Part shown: positions 24,888 through 32,702 of the stretch, piece after piece
How the letters are laid out: every line of letters begins with the position of its first letter
How positions within the stretch are numbered: position 1 is the first letter of the stretch
Assembly: GCA_944323495.1 (NCBI GenBank)
Contig: CALUSZ010000019.1
Location: 1-36,052, forward strand
DNA length: 36,052 nucleotides
Origin: Candidatus Gastranaerophilales bacterium
GTDB taxonomy: Bacteria; Cyanobacteriota; Vampirovibrionia; Gastranaerophilales; Gastranaerophilaceae
Direction of reading: 5' to 3'
Translations under genes and position numbers: made by a program
The notes under the pieces: generated by a model
Database searches by the model: none
What the model was told of the DNA's origin: nothing
Seen by the model: the letters and a program-made list of their open reading frames with translations, nothing else

Positions 24888-25385
24888 AGACTGAATCTTA
24901 TCAAGCGATTTATTTAGAAAATAAACCGCGAGTCCTATTTGGAAAACGGCCTCTTTTGCTTCTTCAATAGGGTACCATTGAGCATAGTCAATCTCACTGT
25001 TACAGTTAAATTTTTCATCTTTTACGACTGCTATGAAATTACAAATCAAAGTATTTGAACGTTCAAAATACTGGCTCTCATTATACATAAAACACTCGAC
25101 GTCCAAATCTGTTTCTTCCTTGATTTCTCTAACAAGCGCTTCTTCAAGGCTTTCACCTTTTGTTACATATCCGGCTACAAGAATATTCCAGTCCCTGCAG
25201 TATTGACGTACAAGAAGTATCTTTGTCCTATCCGGATTATAAATAACAGTACTCACAGCAGTATTAAAGATTGGGAAAATAAATTCACCGCAATTCTCGC
25301 AATATGGTACAATACCTTCGCTTATACCACAGTTGAAACACTCTTTCTGTATCAATTTTTTGCCGCACCTGTAACAATATTCCAT
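24846..25385 (-). CDS. Nudix hydrolase with N-terminal zinc ribbons
   Basis: Three CxxC knuckles stand in the first 35 residues of this 179-residue protein (C4/C7, C16/C19, C29/C32). A Nudix domain follows with the full box GYVTKGESLEEALVREIKEE (Gx5Ex7REUxEE). The SQPWPFPxS motif of NADH pyrophosphatase NudC is absent, so the substrate is open (a nucleoside diphosphate derivative is typical). It follows the RlmD-type gene by three bases and is last in the exonuclease-methyltransferase-Nudix operon. Its last 42 bases overlap the homocitrate-synthase-like gene. Confidence 0.88.
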   Translation of the reverse strand: MEYCYRCGKKLIQKECFNCGISEGIVPYCENCGEFIFPIFNTAVSTVIYNPDRTKILLVRQYCRDWNILVAGYVTKGESLEEALVREIKEETDLDVECFMYNESQYFERSNTLICNFIAVVKDEKFNCNSEIDYAQWYPIEEAKEAVFQIGLAVYFLNKSLDKIQSLDYMMRHRYVSAL

Positions 25386-25388
25386 AAT

Positions 25389-26768
25389 CTACACCTCTAT
25401 TACCGCAACATTTTCTATATGGTATGTATGAGGAAACATATCAAACGGCTGAATAAATTCAACCTTACACCCGTTTTCCGTTAAATACTTTAAATCTCTG
25501 GCAAGAGTTGCGGGGTTGCAGGATACGTATATTATTTTACCCTTAGTAAGCTTAAGAGCATAATTAAGACTCTCTTTTGTACACCCCTTTCTTGGCGGAT
25601 CAAGAATTGTAACGTCGAATTTCCGGCTCTTGGTTTTTAGTTCTTTTTCAAAAAACATGCCGGCATCCATATTATGAAGCTCAACATTTTTTATCTCGTT
25701 TTCTTTAATAATCTTATCCGCTAAGGCTACAGATTCCTTAACCTCTTCAACGCTTACAACCCTTTTTACAATATCAGAAACACAAATTCCAAATGCCGTA
25801 ATCCCAGCGTAAGCATCAAGTACCAAAGGGGAGACAAAATTATCAGAAATATATTTTTTTACGAACCCAAAAATATTATCAGCACTTGAGGGATTTACTT
25901 GAAAAAAGGTCTTAGCACCCACCTTAAACACTTTATCGCATAATTTTTCTTCAATAAACCCTTCTCCCTCCAGAATGTCAGTCTTTTCACCTAAAATCAA
26001 GTTAGTTTTTAGAGGGTTATAATTTACCCCTACTCCCTGAATATTTTCAAGCTCTGTATAAATTCTATGCGCTAAAACTTTGAGTTTTTCAAACATTTTT
26101 GAAGAGTTAACAACCAGAACAACAAGATTTTTATTAGTATAGTGAGATGAGCGTATAACAATATGCCTTAAGTCTCCGGCATGCTTCTTCTCATCATACC
26201 CTGATATACCGCAATCCTTTGAGGCATTTCTGATAAATTCAATAATATTATCGCAATACTCAGGCTGTATCGGACAGTATTTAATATTAACAATCTCATG
26301 CGAATTCGGCTTATAATAACCAGCCAAAATACGCTTGGAATTCTTTGTTTCACTTACGGGATATTGTATTTTGTGTCTGTAGTTTCTAATCTGAGGACTT
26401 GGTATAACATCTCTTATTTCAACTGCAGCTCCTGATATAGAGTGCATTGTATCCTCTACTATTTCTTTTTTTAGCTTAAGCTGGTAGTTATAATCAATAA
26501 ACTGGAGCTGGCATGCGCCGCAAACCTTTTGCATAGGACAAAAAGGCTCTACTCTATAAGGAGAAGGCGATATTATCTCAATGATTTTGGCCTGCGCAAA
26601 GTTCTTATTCTTCTTCCCAACTCTAACCCGCACTCTGTCTCCCGGGCACGCGCCTTCTACAAATATTACATACCCTTCAACCCTTGCAATACCAAATCCG
26701 AGATTGGAGAGTTTTTCAATCTCTACAGTAAGTTCTTGCGGAATATCTTTTTTGTTTATTGTCTGCAT
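25389..26768 (-). CDS. rlmD: RlmD-type 23S rRNA (uracil-C5)-methyltransferase
   Basis: This SAM-dependent enzyme makes 5-methyluridine in 23S rRNA (U1939, and possibly U747 in this family). The 459 residues show an N-terminal TRAM domain (about 10-68), four iron-sulphur Cys (C77, C83, C86, C165, spaced like E. coli RlmD), the SAM-binding region around LDAYAGITAFG, DPPRKGC, and the catalytic Cys in VSCNPATLARDL near the C-terminus. Whether it is RlmD or the dual-specific RlmCD cannot be told by eye. It overlaps the exonuclease gene by 13 bases. Confidence 0.9.
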   Translation of the reverse strand: MQTINKKDIPQELTVEIEKLSNLGFGIARVEGYVIFVEGACPGDRVRVRVGKKNKNFAQAKIIEIISPSPYRVEPFCPMQKVCGACQLQFIDYNYQLKLKKEIVEDTMHSISGAAVEIRDVIPSPQIRNYRHKIQYPVSETKNSKRILAGYYKPNSHEIVNIKYCPIQPEYCDNIIEFIRNASKDCGISGYDEKKHAGDLRHIVIRSSHYTNKNLVVLVVNSSKMFEKLKVLAHRIYTELENIQGVGVNYNPLKTNLILGEKTDILEGEGFIEEKLCDKVFKVGAKTFFQVNPSSADNIFGFVKKYISDNFVSPLVLDAYAGITAFGICVSDIVKRVVSVEEVKESVALADKIIKENEIKNVELHNMDAGMFFEKELKTKSRKFDVTILDPPRKGCTKESLNYALKLTKGKIIYVSCNPATLARDLKYLTENGCKVEFIQPFDMFPHTYHIENVAVIEV

Positions 26769-27676
26769 GGTTTTATTACTTGAATATTGCGTGTTTCAGA
26801 TATTTCCTGACGCGCATCTTTTATTATCTGCTTATACTCCTCAGATAAGCTCAAACCGTTACAGAGCCTGTCAATAAATCCATTATTAACTTTTACGGCT
26901 TTTTCAAGCGCGCCCACATTTTCCAAAACCTCTTTTATATCAGCCAAATCATACCCGAAAGATTGCTTAGACTGATAAACCATCATCTCACCTGTTTCTG
27001 CAACCAGCGGTTCTCCGCCGAGTTCAAAATGGAGTTTAAAAACAGATTTCAAATCCTGAAGCTCTGCCTGCATAGTAGCTATGCTCTGCTGTATTCTTAA
27101 ATATCTGTCAAACAGGTAATCTACATTATCAAGCTGCTTTTTCTGCCAATCTAACCTTTGAAGATAAAGTTTCTTAAGCTTCGGATAAGCAAGAGCAAGC
27201 CCCATTGCATCAGCCATTGCTCTATGATGATTTTTAAGTTCAACATTAAATCTGTTTGTCAAAGCTTCAAGCCCGTGCGATTCCAAATCCGGCGCAATCT
27301 CTTTAAACATTGTTTGAGTATCAATTCTGGGGTTTTCAAGCTTTTCTCCTGTAACACGCAATTTCGCTTCATTCAAAAATGAATAATCAAATATAGCATT
27401 ATGAGCAACTATAGGATAATCTCCTATAAATTCCAAAATCTTCGGCATAGCCTCTTCTTCACTCGGCGCATCAGCTACCATCTCCTGAGTAATCCCATGT
27501 ATTGCCATACTTGATTTTCTTATATGCTGATGAGGGTTAATCAATGTCTGAAATTCCTCTTTTACCTTGCCATTCTCAAGCCTCACCCCGGCAAACTCGA
27601 TTATACGCTCTCTGGTATAATCCAAACCCGTTGTCTCTGTATCCAGTACTATTTCGATCTCTTTTTTTCTCGGCAT
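26756..27676 (-). CDS. DnaQ-like 3'-5' exonuclease (DEDDh)
   Basis: This 306-residue protein has an N-terminal DEDDh exonuclease domain with all catalytic motifs: VLDTETTGLD (Exo I), VAHNAIFDYSFL (Exo II) and HHRAMADA (Exo IIIepsilon). It resembles the DNA polymerase III epsilon proofreading domain. The C-terminal 130 residues are helical, with coiled-coil character, and I do not recognise them, so it may be a stand-alone exonuclease rather than the replicative subunit. The ATG at 27676 is chosen (GGGGA eight bases upstream); the in-frame start at 27706 would be a TTG. It leads the operon with the RlmD-type and Nudix genes. Confidence 0.88.
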   Translation of the reverse strand: MPRKKEIEIVLDTETTGLDYTRERIIEFAGVRLENGKVKEEFQTLINPHQHIRKSSMAIHGITQEMVADAPSEEEAMPKILEFIGDYPIVAHNAIFDYSFLNEAKLRVTGEKLENPRIDTQTMFKEIAPDLESHGLEALTNRFNVELKNHHRAMADAMGLALAYPKLKKLYLQRLDWQKKQLDNVDYLFDRYLRIQQSIATMQAELQDLKSVFKLHFELGGEPLVAETGEMMVYQSKQSFGYDLADIKEVLENVGALEKAVKVNNGFIDRLCNGLSLSEEYKQIIKDARQEISETRNIQVIKPCRQ

Positions 27677-27735
27677 TATAAAATTCCCCAACCTTCTCTT
27701 ACTCAAATCTTAGCATAAAAATAGATTATTTTGTA

Positions 27736-28632
27736 CTAATTCCTATCTGTTTTCTTAACGACTATTTCATATTTATAAGGAATTCTTTTTTTAAAAAAGG
27801 TTTTTATTCTTCCAAAAGTCAGTCTTGCAAAAAGCTTCATTATATAATATGTAATTAATTTTTTTAGATTAAGATTTTCATATCCGGAAGTATATTTGTT
27901 CACAAGCGGTGATGTAGTTGTATTATATCTTTCAAACGAGTTTTTATCATTAAACAATATAGACATAATATTTGGAGTCAATATTAAGTCTGTAAGCCCA
28001 AACTGTTTGCGGTAAATTTCAGCAAACGGTGCCTTTAGCTCTTTTAATTCAGTATCTTCAACGACTTCCGGTCTTGATACAACATAATTAAAACCGGCAT
28101 TTTCTGCAAGGAATTTTATAGTAACGGGAGTATAAGAGGTTACGTGAGTAAAATCCTCATATCGGAAAAATCCTGCAGTAGGAGAAAGAGCATTAGGTAC
28201 CCTGATTACTGCAAACCCATTTTCTTTCAGGCTCTGTTTTATCAGCGTAAAAAACTCAGGCTGATATTCTTTTGGAATATGCTCTAAAACATCGAAACAA
28301 TATATCGCATCATACTTTTTATTATTTTGTTTTAAGAATTCTATCCCGTCTGCACATTCTGTATCAAGATTTTCTCTTAACGCGGCTTCCTGTAGAGCTT
28401 TACAGTTGTCAACTCCTTTTAGATTTTTATATCCATACCGCTGCATTGCAAGCAGAAATCTGCCCATACCGCACCCTATCTCAAGAATATCAGCATCTTT
28501 ATTTTCAGGTTTTAAATTATGAAGTTCAATAAGCTCACACCAAACGGAAATGTCTTTTTCTTTTGATTCAACACTCTCATCATGCCAGTTAGAATACTGA
28601 AGATAATAATTAAGCTCCGACTGCATAATCAT
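27736..28632 (-). CDS. Class I SAM-dependent methyltransferase
   Basis: This 298-residue protein has motif I DILEIGCGMGRF (residues 49-60), then KGVDN (acidic end of strand 2), and FDVLEHIP (motif IV/post-I), so it binds SAM in a Rossmann fold. The C-terminal 130 residues are basic with aromatic and hydrophobic stretches, perhaps for membrane contact. The target is not evident. It overlaps the HAD gene by four bases; HAD proteins of that type lie in surface polysaccharide clusters, so a glycan or lipid-linked sugar substrate is plausible but inferred. An ATG at 28626 is an alternative start. Confidence 0.85.
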   Translation of the reverse strand: MIMQSELNYYLQYSNWHDESVESKEKDISVWCELIELHNLKPENKDADILEIGCGMGRFLLAMQRYGYKNLKGVDNCKALQEAALRENLDTECADGIEFLKQNNKKYDAIYCFDVLEHIPKEYQPEFFTLIKQSLKENGFAVIRVPNALSPTAGFFRYEDFTHVTSYTPVTIKFLAENAGFNYVVSRPEVVEDTELKELKAPFAEIYRKQFGLTDLILTPNIMSILFNDKNSFERYNTTTSPLVNKYTSGYENLNLKKLITYYIMKLFARLTFGRIKTFFKKRIPYKYEIVVKKTDRN

Positions 28633-30377
28633 CTCCCCCTTTTTTGTCTAAAACGAATCTTTGTATTTTCATACAAAAAACATTTTATTTTGTGCTTAAT
28701 ATACCGTTTAAACTCAACATAATCGTGCCTTTTTCTAAGGTAAAAATTTTTAAGTTCGTTTTTAAAATAACTATACCTTCCCATTCCGTCATACAAAGAT
28801 TTATAAACCAAACTCCTTGTATCTTTTGCATGATATATTTGTTTTAAATATTTTCTATCACGCAAATCAGTGGATTTAATAAACTCTTTTAATAACGCAA
28901 AGACGGTTTCTGAACTAAATGCCGCCGGATATTTTCCGAAGAAAACTTTATAATCCGATGCAAATTCTTCTATACCCTCCATGACCTGATTATAAACATC
29001 AATTCTTTGTTTATCATAACAATTAAGTTCCTTGAATATAAAATTCTCACCGTCAATATCAATAAGCGGCGCCTCCGGAGCCGTTATCAAAAATTCGGTA
29101 AGATTGACCAGAGGCAAATCGTCTTTTTCCAGAAGCTTATCAAGATATATATAAGCCTTTAGTGTAGTATTATGCGAAAATGCACAGCTGTAAAAGCCCA
29201 ATGCCAGTTTTTCACTTAAAAATCTTTTTAGAAAATAAAGCGAAGAATAGGCCCCTGTTGTCATATCAATCAATGCTATTTTATTCCCTTTTATGTCAAG
29301 CCTGCGAAGATAGTTGGCATAATCTTCTCTCTTTTTTGCAGCAAAGGCCTCAATATCCTGCCGGCATCCCTGTTTCAAATCTTCAATATCAGATAAATAA
29401 TCAGGAGTTTCTCTGCTGTCTAAAAAACATTTTAAATTGAGTATTCTTGGAGCGTAAACATATTTATTCTCAAGCGAATTATCTTCAAGAATATTGTAAA
29501 CTCTCTGTAAAATATACCCGTCTCTGGATACAAATAAAAGGCTCTCTATTCCATTTCTCTTACTTACCTGCCGTATTTTTTCAATATATCCTACAGCCAA
29601 TGGCCCGCCGAGATAGTAACCAATCTCATTCCAATAGTTATCAGAACTGTATTTTACATTTTTATATGCAAACATAGCTCTTAAAATATCAGCATCAGCA
29701 CCGGATATTTTCTCTGCCCGCTTAGACCATACATTTCTATTCTCGATGATTTTAGGGATAAACAGAGCATTCATTCCGCATTCTTTTGGCCTATAAAAAT
29801 CGCAGGTAAGATTATCACCTACATGCAGAAACTTTTCAGGCTTTATCTTCAAATCTTCAATAACCTTTTCATATAAGAGCTTTGAATTTTTATCAACTTT
29901 ATATTCCGAAGAAACATATATTTTCTCTACTTTTTCATACCCGTTTTTAACCAGCACTTCTCTCAAAAAATCTTCTGGCAAATACATATCCGAAACCGCT
30001 ATAACTCTTTTCCCCGCTTCAATCGCAAGATTGTACAACCGCTCAATAACAGGATTTGCCCTTAAGCATTTCCGTTCAAAATCAAGCTCTTTTTCTTTAA
30101 GATATGTGTATTCGTCTAAAATACAATCATATATATCGTTGAATGATATCTCATTAGTTATACCGGCTTTTCTTGCTCTAAACTCAGCGAATTCCCGTTC
30201 TTTAGAAAAGTCTAAGGTAGAAAAAATTTTTTCCATATGCTTAAACATATCAACAGGCTTAGCATAAGGACGAATCAGCAATGTGTCAAAAATATCAAAA
30301 CTTACGACATCTGCATATTGTAGATATTTTAAAAATTTTCTTTCTTCCCTGCTGTAATTTATCAAGATTCTCTCCAT
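28629..30377 (-). CDS. HAD-superfamily protein of the polysaccharide-cluster type (COG5610-like)
   Basis: The first 230 residues of this 582-residue protein form a HAD phosphatase domain: nucleophile D28 and D31 in SFDIFDTLL, motif II S129 in AVSDMYLP, and motif IV D188/D193 in LHVGDNLTCD, with a helical cap between. The rest (about 240-582) is a second region, starting FVSRDGYILQRVY, usual in these long HAD proteins; I know no function for it. Such proteins occur in capsule and glycan clusters. The C-terminus is strongly basic. A TATAAT lies four bases before the ATG without Shine-Dalgarno, and a 10-bp inverted repeat covers the start codon. It is cotranscribed with the methyltransferase. 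Confidence 0.8.
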   Translation of the reverse strand: MERILINYSREERKFLKYLQYADVVSFDIFDTLLIRPYAKPVDMFKHMEKIFSTLDFSKEREFAEFRARKAGITNEISFNDIYDCILDEYTYLKEKELDFERKCLRANPVIERLYNLAIEAGKRVIAVSDMYLPEDFLREVLVKNGYEKVEKIYVSSEYKVDKNSKLLYEKVIEDLKIKPEKFLHVGDNLTCDFYRPKECGMNALFIPKIIENRNVWSKRAEKISGADADILRAMFAYKNVKYSSDNYWNEIGYYLGGPLAVGYIEKIRQVSKRNGIESLLFVSRDGYILQRVYNILEDNSLENKYVYAPRILNLKCFLDSRETPDYLSDIEDLKQGCRQDIEAFAAKKREDYANYLRRLDIKGNKIALIDMTTGAYSSLYFLKRFLSEKLALGFYSCAFSHNTTLKAYIYLDKLLEKDDLPLVNLTEFLITAPEAPLIDIDGENFIFKELNCYDKQRIDVYNQVMEGIEEFASDYKVFFGKYPAAFSSETVFALLKEFIKSTDLRDRKYLKQIYHAKDTRSLVYKSLYDGMGRYSYFKNELKNFYLRKRHDYVEFKRYIKHKIKCFLYENTKIRFRQKRGR

Positions 30378-30407
30378 AAGTATTATAGTATAAATACAAT
30401 ACTTATG
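30375..30407. repeat. 10-bp inverted repeat covering the HAD start codon
   Basis: CATAAGTATT (30375-30384) and AATACTTATG (30398-30407) are a perfect inverted pair with a 13-bp spacer, containing the start codon and -10 box of the HAD gene, in the gap before the divergent trxA. It could be a repressor operator. Confidence 0.6.
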
Positions 30408-30411
30408 TTAA
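30382..30411 (-). promoter_or_regulatory. Promoter of the HAD-methyltransferase operon
   Basis: The minus strand has TTAACA (30406-30411), 18 nt and a perfect TATAAT (30382-30387), four bases before the ATG. It sits in the inverted repeat at 30375-30407. Confidence 0.55.
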
Positions 30412-30439
30412 GATATAAAAAAATAAGAAGGAGTTTAAT

Positions 30440-30757
30440 ATGGTGCAAGAAATAAATATAGATGTTTTTGATTTAGAGGTTATAGAAAATGAAAGACTTA
30501 CCGTTGTTGATTTTTATGCCGACTGGTGCGGTCCTTGCAGGAAATTAGGGCCAATTATGGAAGAAATAGAAAGAGAGCTTGGGGGAAAAGTAAAGTTTAC
30601 CAAAATAAATACTGATGATAATATCGAAACAGCTAAAGAATATCAAATAAGTGGTCTTCCGACACTACTGGTCTTTAAAAATGGTGAGGTTGTGGAAAGA
30701 ATGGTAGGCCTTATGCCTAAAAGCTCTATTATTACAAACATTGAAAAACATTTATAA
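30440..30757 (+). CDS. trxA: Thioredoxin
   Basis: This 105-residue cytoplasmic dithiol-disulphide oxidoreductase has the active site WCGPC (C30, C33) after VVDFYADW, the cis-Pro segment SGLPTLLVFKNGE, and the closing helix. It has the standard thioredoxin length. AAGAAGGAG lies before the ATG. It is divergent from the HAD gene. No thioredoxin reductase is in the window. It is followed by a non-coding structured stretch and a terminator. Confidence 0.96.
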   Translation: MVQEINIDVFDLEVIENERLTVVDFYADWCGPCRKLGPIMEEIERELGGKVKFTKINTDDNIETAKEYQISGLPTLLVFKNGEVVERMVGLMPKSSIITNIEKHL

Positions 30758-30764
30758 TAAAATA

Positions 30765-30975
30765 CGGAAGTATGTTTGAAGATAAAGACACTATGATTGC
30801 CTTGATTCATATGAATATAATGAGATGAAGAGCTGGTCTGCTCTTAACTGGATAACAGGGCCTTTACTTCCATATTTCTTCGGAGGAAACAGCAGTACTG
30901 TAGAATACCACCTCCAACAATTTTACACAAAGAAAGTAAATAAAAAAGCTGATAACAATGTTATCAGCTTTTTTA
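30765..30975 (+). ncRNA. Candidate structured RNA after trxA
   Basis: This stretch of about 210 nt has no credible protein gene (one open frame runs into the antisense of the tRNA). A perfect TATAAT (30753-30758) at the trxA stop could start it. The plus strand folds by eye into a rod: GGAAGTA/TACTTCC (30766-30772 with 30865-30871), GCCTTG/CAGGGC (30799-30804 with 30856-30861, one G-U pair) and the hairpin AAGAGC/GCTCTT (30828-30845). A second domain follows: GGAGG/CCTCC (30882-30886 with 30911-30915) enclosing ACAG/CTGT. A strong terminator ends it. The length would suit a 6S-like RNA, but I do not recognise a family; it may equally be the trxA 3' untranslated region. Confidence 0.35.
30942..30974. 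terminator. Bidirectional intrinsic terminator between trxA and tRNA-Ile
   Basis: AAAAAAGCTGATAAC (30942-30956) pairs perfectly with GTTATCAGCTTTTTT (30960-30974) around a three-base loop. It ends the plus-strand trxA or RNA transcript and, on the minus strand, the tRNA-Ile transcript three bases after the tRNA. Confidence 0.9.
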
Positions 30976-30977
30976 TC

Positions 30978-31051
<74 letters not shown>

Positions 31052-31101
31052 ACATATTCTTATTTCAAAACCAGAATGTCTATTTACCTCCGGCAAAATC
31101 T

Positions 31102-31130
31102 AATGTAACATAGACATTTTTGGAAATCAA
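31102..31130 (-). promoter_or_regulatory. Promoter of tRNA-Ile
   Basis: The minus strand has TTGATT (31125-31130), 17 nt ending in TGT (extended -10), and TACATT (31102-31107), about 44 nt before the mature tRNA. A 9-bp inverted repeat AATGTCTAT (31075-31083)/ATAGACATT (31110-31118) flanks the -10. Confidence 0.5.
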
Positions 31131-31145
31131 GTATTTTATTTTTAT

Positions 31146-31174
31146 TTGAGTATTTATTGTTTTTAGAGTAAACT
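31146..31174 (+). promoter_or_regulatory. Promoter of the glycosyltransferase-like gene
   Basis: TTGAGT (31146-31151), 17 nt and TAAACT (31169-31174); the predicted start near 31181 leaves a leader of about 13 nt with GGAG. Confidence 0.45.
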
Positions 31175-31193
31175 TTTCTTGGAGACAATTATC

Positions 31194-32702
31194 ATGACAG
31201 TTTTATACATTTATATAACAATTTTTACTGTATTCTATATTATACTTGCCTGCGCAAGTCTGAAGCCGGTCAAGAAAATAAGAGATAAATACACTTCTAA
31301 GGATTCTAATATTTGTGTTGTTGTATATGCTACAGGCAAAGTCAACACACTTGAGAATTTAGTTAAGCAATTAAAAAACCAAAATTATCCAAAGCAGCGC
31401 TATACAATTTACACTATTTTGGATAAATGCGTTGATGTTTCAGAAGTTATGCTCCAAAGCGATTTAGATGTTAACGTAATTAATATTAATAACCTTGAAC
31501 CTATAGGAAAAAGCCAGGCTTATTCTATTCTTGCAGAAAAACTGTCAGAAGCAAAAAATTTAGATGCATATGTATTTCTCGATGCAAAAAACTATGTCGA
31601 CTCTGATTTTCTTGCAAATGTTAACTTCTTTTTAAGCAGATATGCTGTTTTTATACCTATGATTAATTATATAGGCGAATATAAAGAACTCAAATTCTGG
31701 CAATGCGTTAAGGTAACGTATTCAAGATATATTTCGAAGTTCATGATGGCAACAAGAACAAAACTCGGACTCACTAACCTCATAAATACGGACAGTTTTG
31801 TAATAAAGAAGGATTTACTCAACAAAATTGGTTCTTTTGAGTTTAAAGACAAAACAGCAGAAGTTATTTATACGATGAAGCTCGCTCAAGAAAGAGTTCC
31901 GGTTGCTTTTGTTGATGATTTAAAGGTATATACAGAAATTGAAAATTATGATACTAGAATACCTTCACTTTCCAAACGTATTAATATTTTCTGGAATAAT
32001 GTAACGCATTCTCCTAATTTCCTTACACAGGAATATTTATGCTCATTAGTCCAGCCAAACTGGCTCATGTGTATTATTGTATATATGATACTACTTATTC
32101 ACTCATACTCATTCCCTTTCTGGGTAAGTTATACAACAATTCTTATAACATTCATTGTTTTGGCTCTGGCTTTCTGCATAAGCCTGTTTAATACCAAAAT
32201 ATATGCAAAAGAATATCTATATTTATTTGCGTATCCACTATATTCTATAGGTCATATAATCCATAATTTCCCGTTGATTAGAGGGGTTCGAAATTTTGTT
32301 AACCATAAATCAAGAAAACATAATATAGAAAAAATGGTTACAGACATTATCGTAACAGATGGGAAACGGGATTTCCCATGCAAATTGGAACTAATATCCG
32401 ATGATGGGCTTGCAAGGGTTAAGTTTATTAACAGAGGAAAAACTTATACAACTAAAAATAATCACCTAAGAATGGTTGATGCGATAAGAGAGTTAACCGA
32501 AAAGCTTGCTGATTATGGACTTTCACTAAAAATATGCCAGTGCTGTAAATATTTTCAGCCAATAATAGACGGCTCCACAAACATGGTTAAAGGCTGCTGC
32601 AAATGTCAATTTTCCGGAAGAACACCGGGAGATATTATACCTACACTTGTTTGGAATACATGCCCTAAATTTGAAGAACACAATGTTGTTAATTTGTTTT
32701 AG
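31194..32702 (+). CDS. Glycosyltransferase-2-like membrane protein with Cys-rich C-terminus
   Basis: This 502-residue protein has an N-terminal transmembrane helix (about residues 2-23), a cytoplasmic GT-A-like domain (about 35-275: NICVVVYATGKVNTLENLVK, then AYVFLDAKNYVDSDF), two or three transmembrane helices (about 290-365), and a soluble C-terminal domain. The usual DxD is DAK (D130-K132) and no QxxRW-type end motif is clear, so it may be inactive or act differently. The C-terminus has seven Cys (448, 450, 451, 468, 469, 471, 490), probably a metal site. The ATG at 31194 follows GGAG by nine bases; a TTG at 31179 is less likely. The stop overlaps the next gene's stop, tail to tail. Confidence 0.7.
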   Translation: MTVLYIYITIFTVFYIILACASLKPVKKIRDKYTSKDSNICVVVYATGKVNTLENLVKQLKNQNYPKQRYTIYTILDKCVDVSEVMLQSDLDVNVININNLEPIGKSQAYSILAEKLSEAKNLDAYVFLDAKNYVDSDFLANVNFFLSRYAVFIPMINYIGEYKELKFWQCVKVTYSRYISKFMMATRTKLGLTNLINTDSFVIKKDLLNKIGSFEFKDKTAEVIYTMKLAQERVPVAFVDDLKVYTEIENYDTRIPSLSKRINIFWNNVTHSPNFLTQEYLCSLVQPNWLMCIIVYMILLIHSYSFPFWVSYTTILITFIVLALAFCISLFNTKIYAKEYLYLFAYPLYSIGHIIHNFPLIRGVRNFVNHKSRKHNIEKMVTDIIVTDGKRDFPCKLELISDDGLARVKFINRGKTYTTKNNHLRMVDAIRELTEKLADYGLSLKICQCCKYFQPIIDGSTNMVKGCCKCQFSGRTPGDIIPTLVWNTCPKFEEHNVVNLF

